From assembly GCA_026120035.1 (NCBI GenBank), contig JALRME010000091.1, positions 1 through 22,482 of the forward strand: a stretch of 22,482 bases of DNA, written 5' to 3'. Positions 1 to 8,986 of the stretch are shown here, in pieces. Position 1 is the first letter of the stretch, and every line of letters starts with the position of its first letter. The notes under the pieces were generated by a model that worked only from the letters and a program-made list of their open reading frames with translations, ran no database searches and was not told the origin of the DNA. The DNA comes from Coleophoma eucalyptorum (taxonomy: Eukaryota; Ascomycota; Leotiomycetes; Helotiales; Dermateaceae). The position numbers and the translations under genes are program-made.

Positions 1-210
1 GAAGGGGTATTTATAAGACCTCCACCACACTCACTTAGAAGAATCATCTATGTTTTACCTTACCATTTTGACCTGTCTATTACAGCTATTGAAATAAGAT
101 GTATATAGATCAACCAACAGTAAGCATTAAATCCTACTATTAGCGTAGTTACAATATAGATCTCTTCTGTTATATCTAATCTATACGAATAATTTAAATA
201 AGCGGTTATA
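1..210. repeat. Dispersed repeat, copy A (left edge cut by window)
   Basis: About the first 145 bases match, in inverted orientation, the stretch at roughly 12900-13055. The match is near-continuous over the first 120 bases, with shared blocks such as TATTTATAAGACCTC and CACTCACTTAGAAGAAT. No coding potential is seen. It lies directly outside the left end of the Fot1-like transposon, so it is probably an older repeat into which that element jumped. The repeat family is not recognised. Confidence 0.75.
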
Positions 211-2025
211 TAACGTGACTTATGGGGTAACGGTCACAAAATCCAACTATTCTGCCTTTGATCTTGTTCTACGAGCTACACACTCTTCCAATTCTAACTC
301 TGAATCACTTGAACTATTCTCTAGCTCTCCCTCTTCAATATGCTCTTCCAATTCTTCAATTGGACGCTTACGTGGCCGCCCTCGTGGCTTTTTCTCCTTA
401 GGCTTTTCCTCCGCCTCGCGTACGATTTTTAGTACTTCCTCTATACTAAACATAAATTTGCTTTCTAATTGGATTCTCTTGCCTTTAGTTCTCTTCTTTC
501 GTGTCTTATGTAGCTCCTTATACTCTTTGAGTTCTTTTCGAAGTAGAGTTATTTTAGCATTTTGAGATTCAATAAGGTGGGTCAATCGCTTAGTATATCG
601 TCGAGCTGGTGATATAGGGGAATTATTACCTAATATAGCTGAATTAAAGACCCTATTTACTTGCCGTAGCTCTGTACTAGCTAGAGGAGACCTTGTAAGT
701 ACTAAAAGGTCTAGCTTTGGACTAGTACTCCTTGTTTGTAGAGTAGAAAGTAGCTAGGCTGCTACAAATGAAAGCGCATCAAGTACTTTTCGTAGATAAA
801 AAGGTACTAGGCTAGCTCCTCTCCAGCTAGCCTTTATATTAGAAGTTATAAGAGCCTTTGACCTAATTCTCTAGAAGAGTTCTAGCCATTCAAATCGCTA
901 GATTCGCCTTATACTAGCCCGGGAATACCGATCGACCTCGAGAGTATGATATCGCTTTATTAGCCTATATACCCTAATATCAAGGGGCTGGAGTAAATAA
1001 AGAGGTAGTATAAGTAAGTCGATATCCTTCTCGATATAGAGAGCAATTAGATTGCTTATAATATAGCTAGAATGGCCGTCTATAATTAAAAGTCGAGGTC
1101 GGTCACCTAACACTTTCTTGGATTCTAGCTTAAAAACCCTCTGAATCCACTCAAATCTATAGCTATTTCAAGTCCAGCCACTTGTATTAGTTGAGAAATA
1201 CTAGCTAGGTAGAGAATCCTTTGGAATCCAGCTAGTATTCGTATTCTAGCCCTTGAAAATAACTAGGGGTGGAAGAGCCTCCCTAGTAGTACTAATACAT
1301 TCAAGTATAGTTATCTACTCCTATTTACCAGCTATAACCTTCTAATTAGATTTCTAGGTAGAATTAACGATAATACGTATAGTTGGAGTACCTCCGACTA
1401 TAAAGCCAGTTTCGTCCATATTATATATATCCTCTAGTCTATAGTTTCGCTCCGTAAAACGCGTCCAGAACGCGTCGTACTAGGCTTGAATCTTCTCTAG
1501 AGTAGCATCCTTTGCTCGTTAGGAGTCTAACTAACGAGAATAGTATACTTGAAGCTCTAGATGTCGTTAAAGGAATCTATAGATCTATTCCTAGCCTATT
1601 CTAAGAGGTTGAAGAGAGGGGGGTTACTAATAAGACACGATAAGAACGCGTCGATTTCGGACCTCTTAAGCTATTTCTTTTAACAACGTAGGTGTCGCTA
1701 GATAACTAGTGACTATCAAACGAGTAATCTATCGTATAAGAGTATTTTCTTCTGCTGGTGAAAGAATCTGAGCTATTTCGTAGGCTTGGCGTCGCGTTTT
1801 TCGTCCTTTTATCCTTTGACTAAGTATAGTTCTAGAGACTTGGAAGTAGGTAGCAGCAGCTAAGACTAATGGAAAAGTATGATCTTGGAGTGCTTGTATA
1901 GCCTTTTGAAGGTCCTCTTCTGAATGAACGCGTTTGGTGGCGTTTTTATAGCCTATAGCTTGAGTTATAAAGGGTTGAACCTTGTAAGGTGGGTTTTATT
2001 GACCGTTACCCCATAAGTCACGTTA
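211..2025 (-). mobile_element. Fot1/pogo-type DNA transposon (Tc1/mariner superfamily), TIRs intact, transposase broken
   Basis: The ends are perfect inverted repeats: 213-236 is the exact reverse complement of 2000-2023 (24 bp). Each end is flanked by TA (211-212 and 2024-2025), the target duplication expected of this superfamily. The element is 1811 bp, close to the usual Fot1 size of about 1.9 kb. The transposase lies on the minus strand. Helix-turn-helix (psq-like) coding is recognisable near 1990-1750. The DDE core is near 1113-898, with a conserved IIDGHSS motif and an LLQPLD motif. A basic C-terminus with an AT-hook-like GRPRKRP is at 585-247. Between these, the frame is interrupted by many stops, mostly TAG/TAA in AT-rich context, as repeat-induced point mutation would give. 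The perfect TIRs suggest it could still be moved in trans, but it cannot make its own transposase. Confidence 0.9.
898..1113 (-). pseudogene. DDE-core fragment of the Fot1-like transposase
   Basis: This open stretch of 71 codons carries the hallmark of DDE_1 (CENP-B/pogo) transposases: a hydrophobic strand followed by IDGHSS, then an acidic/hydrophobic segment and LLPLYLLQPLD, where functional relatives usually read LLPPHTSHLLQPLD. The HTSH part is missing or altered, so the catalytic region is damaged. It is the best-preserved piece of the transposase in the element spanning 211-2025. A second open piece (585-247, 112 codons) is the lysine/glutamate-rich C-terminal tail. The two are separated by stops, so neither should be annotated as a functional gene. 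Confidence 0.8.
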
Positions 2026-2161
2026 TAGTACAAAGGTGTAATACCTTATCTTAGGGAGCCGGAGAACCCTTACGTATTCGAAAGGAGGTAGTATTCAAAT
2101 TTAGGTACCAAACTAAAACATACCCCGTCTTCTGACTGTGAACTGGTTTGCAAACTTCTCT
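2026..2161. other. Short spacer between transposon and NUDIX gene
   Basis: This stretch is non-coding and should contain the 3' untranslated region of the minus-strand NUDIX gene. No distinct terminator or repeat is seen. Confidence 0.5.
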
Positions 2162-2734
2162 TTATGCTGCCCTCTGATTATCTTCTCTCCTTAACCGAGA
2201 TCCCTCTAAAACCACCGCTAGCTGAGACTCGTTCGTCCACCTAATTTCAGTTCTCTTACCATCCCTTACAACTTCTCCTTTTTTACATTCATCCTCTGTA
2301 ACCCAAAAAAAGGCTTGATGCTCCTCTTCATCCAACATAACTTCCAACCCCTTAAACTCCACCTCAAAGCTATACTTACACCATAAAGTACCTTCTTCCA
2401 TCCATCCATGACTCTCCCCTACCTCCCTGAGAACTTTAGTCGCTATCAAACCAATTTCTTCCCATAATTCCCTGACAGCACCGGCAAGGATCGATTCATC
2501 GGGGTCGCAGGATCCCCCAGGGATCTCCCAAAGGTCAGGCACATAGTCTTTAGTAGAGCGTTGGACGATAAGAAAATGGTTTGGATTGAAAGGAGAGAGC
2601 ACCAGAACGGCAGCGACTATACGATTTTTTGAGGGGTGCAAAGTCAGGTAGTCTTTGCTTAGGACATTGAAGGGGAAGAGGGTAGGGGAGGCGACGAAGG
2701 ATGAGAGTGCCCCTGGTGGAGATTTTGGTACCAT
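2162..2734 (-). CDS. NUDIX hydrolase
   Basis: This is an intact, apparently intronless 190-residue protein of the NUDIX superfamily, which hydrolyses nucleoside diphosphates linked to another group (ADP-ribose, NADH, oxidised dNTPs, capped RNA and similar). The NUDIX box is complete at about residues 74-96: G74, E80, R88-E89, E92-E93 and G95 fit G-x5-E-x7-R-E-U-x-E-E-x-G-U. It is preceded by the usual beta-strand (IVAAVLVL) and the DLWEIPGG lead-in. Length is normal for a single-domain NUDIX enzyme. No signal peptide or membrane segment is evident. The ATG at 2734 is the first in frame and gives a sensible N-terminus. It stands alone between a transposon and gene fragments, so context says nothing about substrate. 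Family assignment is firm; substrate cannot be called. Confidence 0.9.
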   Translation of the reverse strand: MVPKSPPGALSSFVASPTLFPFNVLSKDYLTLHPSKNRIVAAVLVLSPFNPNHFLIVQRSTKDYVPDLWEIPGGSCDPDESILAGAVRELWEEIGLIATKVLREVGESHGWMEEGTLWCKYSFEVEFKGLEVMLDEEEHQAFFWVTEDECKKGEVVRDGKRTEIRWTNESQLAVVLEGSRLRREDNQRAA

Positions 2735-3238
2735 ATTCAGTCTTTTGGAGAGGAAATGTGGTGTAGGTGCATTTGTTTAAGTCTGGTGGTTACTATCAAG
2801 TTTGTGAATGTTGCTGTACGCAGATCATGTGTCAGGCGAGACTACCATTCGACTGTAGTCACGTGCAAGGTCAGCTGCAGCTTCACTTCTCAATCAGTTG
2901 AGTGTTGAGTCTTACAAGTCCAAAAGTCTTCAGCCGTAAAGTAAAGTCAATGTTATTTTTTTTAGCAAAGAACTGCCTAGCAACCTGTAACAAATAACAT
3001 GAGTCGATTTCTTGGGACTAGCTGTTCCGAAACAGTCAGTTAGAATAATATTATAAGCCAGAGAGGAATAGCCGGCTTACAAACTCTCAACAAAGAGCAT
3101 ATAGATCTCCTTGTCCGAATCCCCTGCTATGTACACACTTTCGTCCAAGAAAGTGTTATGATACCTATAGGCATCCTTATATATCTTGTCTAATACGAGT
3201 TAATTCTAGGCCGCCGCCCCCTCTACTACCGCATATAT
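2735..3238. other. Intergenic; NUDIX upstream region, no gene seen
   Basis: The first 100-200 bases should hold the NUDIX promoter (minus strand). A stretch around 3010-3180 (TGTTCCGAAACAG..., AT-rich, then a C-rich run) looked faintly like an LTR, but I found no paired copy, primer-binding site or TG...CA boundaries that I would defend. No open frame of note. Confidence 0.4.
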
Positions 3239-3525
3239 ATGTCTACTAACAATCAGAAAGCTAAAAAAAACTACCCTACTATGACAAAGATGTCAGCTGC
3301 AGATCTACTAAAGTTCCAGAGACCTATGGCCACAGCGATTGAACTCTACTCCCTCGTCCTGAAAGAAATTTGTTTATTGAGTTGGAGAAAGACTACAAGC
3401 ACGTACGGGTGAGTATCGAAGAACAGGCAAGCATTGTTCGTGACTTTGGGGATTGTAAGTCAGAACAGATTTCGCGGCTTGAGATGACAGCATTCCCACA
3501 CCATATGGCTGGACTCAAGGACTAG
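3239..3525 (+). pseudogene. Coding fragment, frameshifted; resembles a fungal subtelomeric/repeat-associated protein
   Basis: An ATG at 3239 opens 57 codons ending at 3412. A different forward frame, open from 3343 to the TAG at 3523-3525, gives about 60 charged, clearly protein-like residues, including FIELEKDYKHVRVSIEEQ and the tail TAFPHHMAGLKD. Codons after that TAG stay open to about 3612. One frameshift near 3340 would join the two parts. Alternatively, GTGAGT at 3409-3414 is a good 5' splice site. From memory, the R/M-TAFPHHxAGLKD block resembles repeated proteins found in several Pezizomycotina genomes, but I cannot name the family. Treat as a gene fragment. Confidence 0.4.
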
Positions 3526-3748
3526 GGGATCCAGACCACTTATGAATATGTTTTGAAAGGCTACTCCGTAGATGTAGAGGCATTTGATGCTTTGCTCGCA
3601 AGTGCGACGTGACCTGCGTTCCAGATACGGCAAGAGCATACTTACAAGTCTGGCAGATTAGAGCAGGCCCAGTAGAATCAAAAGCCAGATTTGCCTGAGC
3701 TAAGAGCTTCGTGATCTCGGAGCTTCCGTTCTGCATGGTTATCGGCAC
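3515..3748 (-). pseudogene. OrsD/DUF3505-type C2H2 zinc-finger fragment
   Basis: This 77-codon frame encodes a recognisable N-terminal finger: ICQTCKYALAV, a short spacer with S-G-T-Q-V-T, then SHLRAKH. The cysteine pair is C-x2-C and the histidine pair H-x4-H. This is the layout of the DUF3505 finger of OrsD-like fungal proteins and of some repeat-associated or telomere-linked genes. Full-length members run to many hundreds of residues; here the frame ends after HIHKWSGSPSP with no downstream domain, so it is a truncated remnant. It converges with the plus-strand fragment ending near 3525, which suggests a rearrangement junction around 3520-3600. The domain call is moderately sure; any function for this fragment is unlikely. 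Confidence 0.55.
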
Positions 3749-4015
3749 AAGAACGGGACTAATTCATGGACTTCTTGGCTGTAGGAGTCTATTATAGAAA
3801 TGTGACATGTTCCGGGGAAGACTACAGAGGTTGGAGGCGAAAGTAATCAAAATAAGGCTATATTACGCTGTGAGCTCCGCTTTGACACATGCACTTTAGC
3901 CACTCACATAACAGCGCTACTCTTAGTGCACTTCAATTTGTATGTGATTCCTTAGGTGGTAGAAGTCTTCAAAGAGCAACTTTGATATAGTAACAATAGG
4001 TCGATTTATTATAAT
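3749..4015. other. Intergenic, no feature recognised
   Basis: No open frame, repeat or RNA gene is recognised. It separates the zinc-finger fragment from the Tc1/mariner relic. I could not find matching terminal inverted repeats for that relic here. Confidence 0.4.
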
Positions 4016-5225
4016 TAAAGCTATTCAGAATCCTAATACTTAGTATGTATACCATTAACTATAATTACTACCAAACAACGCTATCGTATATTATGAACTA
4101 GCTGTAAAAGCCAGTCCTCTGGAACTACTTCCTATGCTTCCTTTACTACCTCTCGTAGCTTATTGTACGACATACGGTCCTCTAGATACTGATTCCGAAT
4201 CCATTCTTTCATCCAATTCCATACATTCTCAATTGAATTACGATCCAGAGAAAAGGATGGCTAATTTAGCTTCCGGATTCCTCTCTTAATTAGATCAGCT
4301 AGAGTCTCTGTAGCTATATGCCTAGGAGCTCCATCCTATAAAAATATAGCCTGGATTCATTCTCATCTATCTATCGATAATAGGAATAGTATATTGTTGA
4401 TAGGAATCTATAGATATACTCCCCTAATCCTTCTCCCAAAACAAGCTAGGACCTTTGCCTGATTTTCCAGAGAAACAGCCCTAGAACATCCAACCTTTCT
4501 TCTTACTCTCCCTCTCTAGAATACAGGTAGGATCCAAGTCCTTAGAGGCATTCCGGGTTACATAGGTCTTACGATAAGAGCCAGGAGTAAACTAGAGAAT
4601 AGCGTCCTATTGTTCATTCGTCCAGTGGACATGGTCTAGAACAAATTGTAGGCGTAAGACTCTGTTTTTCTCGGAAATCGGAGGCTTTCTAAGAGCTATA
4701 TATCTCTTGTATTCAACTCGACGAAAGGTGGATCGAATCGTAGTATCACCTATATCGTACTACCTAAGCTTAAGAATAAGTCTCCAAAATGGTATACGTC
4801 GGTTCCTCTTTGAAGCAGATATAAAGGTAATTAACTCACCCATTTGACTTATTGTAATAATAGAAGGTCGGCTATGTCTTTTTGAGGAGTATTTCGAGTA
4901 GTATAGGTATAGAATATCTGGTAATAAGAGATATTAATACAAAGAACTAAACGATTTACTTATATTTCCATCCAATCGAACAAAAGGTTCGGGCTTAAAT
5001 TCTCTAATCCCTAGTCATTTGCTTTTGCTTCTGAATAGCTTCATTATAGGGGGTAATCTCCCTACTACGAACAGGAGTATAAGGTAGTATATCCATAGTA
5101 AAAAGAGAATCAGAGGTAGGTACCTGATGGGAGGAGGGGGGGTTCTTACAGTCTTAAAAACATCGTCGAAATTCACCTTAATAAGCACTAGTTTAATGAA
5201 ACAAGACTTGACGTAAGACATACTT
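4016..5225 (-). mobile_element. Decayed Tc1/mariner-type transposase relic
   Basis: Read on the minus strand, about 4090-4350 gives the C-terminal half of a Tc1/IS630-type DDE transposase. It has DGAPRHIA, then a proline/serine segment followed by SIENVWNWMKEWIRN, where functional members read SPDLNPIENVW. The LNPIEN-type block is altered and preceded by stops. Upstream, 5221-4800 holds basic, helix-turn-helix-like coding (for example PQKDIADLL near 4870) broken by several stops. An open stretch at 5015-5221 belongs to its N-terminal part. I could not identify terminal inverted repeats, so the borders are approximate. No function is expected. Confidence 0.75.
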
Positions 5226-5601
5226 TTTTGACTACTTACCCTAACATCCTCTGTACGCGTTTGTTTACAGGCGCACGGACGATGCCTGGGAATATATCAT
5301 ACTCCTAGGGGAAGTTTTAAGTTCGACGCGTGTGCATGTGCCAGGACTAGCGGGAATGTGTCACACTTCGCTGCGACTTAATACTGTAGAGAGTTAAGTA
5401 TAATTATACTTATAGTGTTGAAAGAAAGGGGTCATGTGATCACGCGACAGGCACCTACATATAAACAGACCTCCAGCAGACCTTCACCCTCTTACTCTCA
5501 ATTCTCACCCTCTCTATTGATCCCTTACATCGTTGCTTGCAACATATAGAGTCTAGTAACTAATTTATAGTAGGAAAGCTACTAGTGTTGGTAATTTATA
5601 A
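5226..5601 (+). promoter_or_regulatory. Promoter-like stretch without a gene behind it
   Basis: TATAAA lies at 5460-5465, followed by a C/T-rich run (about 5490-5530: CCTTCACCCTCTTACTCTC and neighbours) of the kind found at fungal transcription starts, all pointing rightwards. What follows is the 3' end of the minus-strand P450, with no plus-strand gene. Either a gene formerly here lost its body, or the element drives an antisense transcript into the P450. The same interval must also contain the P450's 3' untranslated region. Confidence 0.4.
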
Positions 5602-7199
5602 TTACTTAGTTCTTCGCGTGATATAACAAGGCCAATCATATGGCACTGCAGTAAAATGAGTCTCACACCTCCAAGGTTTACCTTCTTCAACCTGTCTAAT
5701 GTTATAGTCACGGACTAAAATGAAAACCGTCTTGCACATTTCCATGTGTGCTAGATGCTTTCCTGGACACTGATTGTATCCTGCCCCGAATCCAAGAAAA
5801 TTTTTATCCATCTCCCTCGCTCTGTCCTCATCCATCCATCTCTCAGGGTTGAATTTGTCGGCGTCTTCTCCAAAGATTTCCTGCCTTCGATGGATGACCC
5901 ATGGATTTATTGATAAAATAACGCCTGCCTCAAAGTGTCGACCCAAGACAGTGATTCCTCCTGGAGGAGAAATACGGGGTAAGCCAAACCCTACTGGAGA
6001 GTGGTAACGGATAGCCTCTTTTATACAGGCTTGTAGGAAGGGTAACTTCTGAGTATCCTCGTGTGCTGGGACGCCTATTAGACTTGCATCCTCGATTTCC
6101 TTTCTTAGTCTGTCAAAGATGTCTTTGTTTCTCAACAGGTTGTAGAATAAGGCTTGCAACGCAGAAGAAACTGTGTCAGCACCTGCCCCAATATTGGCAA
6201 CGGCTGCAGCGAGGATCTCTTTCTCCTGCATACGATCCGGGTGTTTCTTGCGCATATCCATCCATTGTTCGATCATGTCCTTGCGAACCTGGTCATTTTT
6301 TGATCGTGCATCAATAGCCGCCAGACAGGTATCAAAGATATGTAAACTTGGTGCCAAGCCAAAATATTCTATGAGGGGGTTTGCCAGGAGGTAATCGTGC
6401 GCCCACCAGAAATGACCCATGACTGCAACATAGACACCCAACATACGAGTGTTCGCAATTGCGTTTCCTACATCACGTCCTTGTTGTACGAACCCAAATT
6501 GCTTGGAAAAGGTTACTTCACCCATAATATCGAAGCCTAGGAAATTAAACCACTCGTCGAAGTTTATGGGCAGATTCGTAGCGCAAATCTCATCCATACG
6601 GATTCCAAAGAGGCGAATGGTTGCATCAACGAATGGCTCTGCCTTTATAACGTTTGAAAAAGCATATCCTGATGCGACATTCTTGGTCTTTGCTATATGT
6701 CGTTTGGCGTCTACTTCCGACATTTGATTGACATAGCGAGCGTCTGGGAGCGAGAAGATTCTGTACCAATCACCCTAAACAATTCAGTACCTGAGAATTC
6801 AGACCTTCCTGAGTCCAAGGTTAAAATACCTTGTTCATCTGGCTTTTAAGAACCTCATTGATTGCGTCTGGATGTCCAACGCTCACTTCGTTGTAGCCAA
6901 TGCGAACGAAGTCCCCTGGTCAAATCAATCAGGTTAGCCAAAAGCGTTCATCCATGTAGGATAGGTCCAACCCAAACCACCGCCCCCGTACCGTGCTTCT
7001 TATGCCATTGAATAGTCTCTTCTTCAGTGTGGCCTTTGATCGCATGTACAATCTGCCAGAGAACAGAGAATGAGCCTAGAAATGGGCCAGGGATGTCGCT
7101 AATGGACGAGAACCATTTTCGGCGAATAAAGGTGAACACGAGGAAGGCCAGAAAAGAGACTGCGACAGCCTTAACAGCCCCAAGCAATTCCGACAACAT
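5602..7199 (-). CDS. Cytochrome P450 monooxygenase, complete, three exons
   Basis: Exons 7199-6992, 6915-6830 and 6774-5602 join to 488 residues. Intron 1 (6991-6916, 76 nt) begins GTACGG, carries GCTAACC as branch site and ends CCAG. Intron 2 (6829-6775, 55 nt) begins GTATTT and ends TTTAG. Phases 1 and 0 close exactly, restoring KKHGDFVRIGYNEV and NKGDWYRIF. The N-terminus has a membrane anchor (about residues 10-26) and the IPGPFLGS proline hinge, so it is ER-bound. The I-helix motif GAGADT is at about 294-299, E-x-x-R at 351-354, PERW at 408-411, and the haem loop FGAGYNQCPG has its ligand Cys at about 434. The usual Arg/His of the haem loop is Asn, which some fungal families tolerate. 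Overall it resembles pisatin-demethylase/benzoate-hydroxylase-like fungal P450s; substrate unknown. It shares a promoter region with the methyltransferase at 7655. Confidence 0.93.
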
Positions 7200-7654
7200 C
7201 AGAACTTGAATAGCCAGTGGTTTACTTTCTGAACCGTGGTGTGGACAATAGGGATCGAGGATTGATCTGTCTAAAGAATCCGATTTTAAGTGTCTTTAGA
7301 GGATGGAATTCAAAGAGCTGTCTAGGGTCAACCGGCCGATTATCCTTTTGTGGTCGTGTTGTCCCGCCAAAGGCCCGGGGATAAGGAAACTAATGGATGC
7401 TATTGGGTTTTCGCTATCTCCTCACCGGGGGCCATCATGCAAAAGAAGCTCAGACAAGAAGCTCACCCCGAACCTCTGGATTTGTTCTGTCCTGTCTCAT
7501 GTGTTGAGATTCCTCCAAATGAAAGGATCCACTTTTCCCATCCCCGCTCTTCGTCTACATTATTATCCATTCGCAATCCAACCAGCGAATCCTGCTTGGT
7601 CTCTTCTCACGATCGACGGCTGTGGGTTTTTGCCGCTCTTCCTGATAATTGATC
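7200..7654. promoter_or_regulatory. Shared divergent promoter of the P450 and the methyltransferase
   Basis: The 455 bp between the two start codons contain no convincing gene; open frames here are unsupported. It must carry both promoters. ATTGG at 7402-7406 is a CCAAT box read on the minus strand. CCGGCCG near 7332-7338 is a CGG-rich palindrome of the kind some Zn2Cys6 regulators bind. Neither has been tested. The compact arrangement favours co-regulation. Confidence 0.6.
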
Positions 7655-8859
7655 ATGAGTTCAAGTGGGACCCGGCAGCCTGGTAGTACAGCTAAGGTTG
7701 CAAAACATGCTTCGCATCGCAGTGTTCATGTAGAAGAGAGAGACAGCGCCGTCATATCTCAAGAGAAAGAAACAGATCATGATGATCTATCTGAGATAGA
7801 AGCAGACGTAAGCACCCGCGATATGATTTCTTGCGCGCTGGACGGAGATCGGAAAACTAACACAGTGCTGACAGTATCCGTCCGATTCTGGTTATGATGA
7901 CAACAGCATTTTGTCCTTAACAGAATCATTGGCTTCTCTATATGTCAAGGATTTCGAACAGCATGGACACCGATACCACGGCAGCGGCAATATATTACTC
8001 CCTAACGATGAATCCGAACAAGACCGACTCGACCTTCAGCATCATATCTTAAAAATGACGCTCGACGGAGATCTCACTGCCACCCGATTCCCTGAACCGC
8101 CGCAGAACGTATTCGACGTGGGAACAGGGACAGGCATTTGGGCGATCGAAATGGGCGAAAAGTTTCCTGGTGCTACGGTTCTAGGAGTAGATGTCTCTCC
8201 GATTCAACCACAATGGGTTCCACCGAATGTGATCTTTGAAATCGACGACGTAACAAAAGAGTGGGACCGTAAAAGTGCATCGATGGACTTTGTACATATA
8301 AGAAATATGGTGGGGAGTATACGAGACTGGAGAGCATTATTCTCGCAAGCATTGGAACACCTTAAACCAGGAGGACAGATTGAGATTACAGATATTAGAA
8401 CACATTTCGAATGTCTAGATGGTACATTTGAGGATTTTGGAGCCAGCTGTAAGGAGTGGGAGGAAACCTTTCATGAAATTGCCAAGGGTATAGGTATGGA
8501 CTTTGATCCCATGTACAAGGTTCCTGCGTGGCTTGACGAGGTAGGATTTGATGAAGTGCATTTGGAAACAAAAGTTATCCCAGTCGGGCCGTGGCCGAAG
8601 GACAGAAAATTAAAGCTGATAGGACATTATTATTTGTCTCATTTCTTGGATGGAGGTAAGTCCTTATTCACCCTTATCTTCTGTCCCGGTAATATATATT
8701 CTCCAGAAACTAATATGTGCAATGTGGTAAGGAATGGAAAATTACTCTATGTATTTATTCACAAAAGCTGGTTGGGATCCAACATCTGTACATGCACTAC
8801 TAGGAAAGGTTAGGAGCATTGTAAAGAATACAAAGATGCATACATTTACAAGGGCGTAA
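7655..8859 (+). CDS. LaeA-like SAM-dependent methyltransferase
   Basis: Exons 7655-7807, 7875-8655 and 8732-8859 give 353 residues. Intron 1 (7808-7874) starts GTAAGC, has ACTAAC and ends ACAG; it restores the acidic lead EIEADYPSDSGYDDN typical of this family. Intron 2 (8656-8731) starts GTAAGT, has ACTAATA and ends TAAG; it restores FLDGGMENYSMYLFTKAGWD. SAM motif I is VFDVGTGTGIWAIEMG (about residues 130-145), followed by GVDVSPIQPQWVPPN, a signature of fungal LaeA/TAM-like methyltransferases, and LKPGGQIEITD. Family members act as regulators of secondary metabolism or as small-molecule methyltransferases; sequence alone does not separate these, but the short disordered N-terminus and the P450 neighbour fit a pathway enzyme. 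The C-terminus is uncertain: GTAAGT at 8856 could splice to 8929 and end at 8986, adding about 18 residues. Confidence 0.9.
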
Positions 8860-8986
8860 GTTTGTAATATTCACTATTCAGTAGAAGACAAGATTGCTAA
8901 TAGTACTGCTAAAGATGTTTCGTTACAGCAAGGAAACCTCTAAAGTAAAGGGGTTAGAGCGGTCTTGTATACAATTGCCAGTGTAG

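Noticed and set aside
215..565. Serine-rich plus-strand frame
   Set aside because: It is the complement of the lysine/glutamate-rich transposase tail, and its composition is explained by that.
3010..3240. Possible solo LTR of a copia-type element
   Set aside because: No second copy, no target duplication, and no defensible TG...CA borders.
5774..6727. Several plus-strand open frames (77-92 codons)
   Set aside because: They lie antisense inside the P450 exon 3, whose motifs and phase are unambiguous.
7303..7686. Plus-strand 127- and 100-codon frames upstream of the methyltransferase
   Set aside because: They overlap each other, have no motifs, and lie in the divergent promoter. The real start is fixed at 7655 by intron phase and the family N-terminus.
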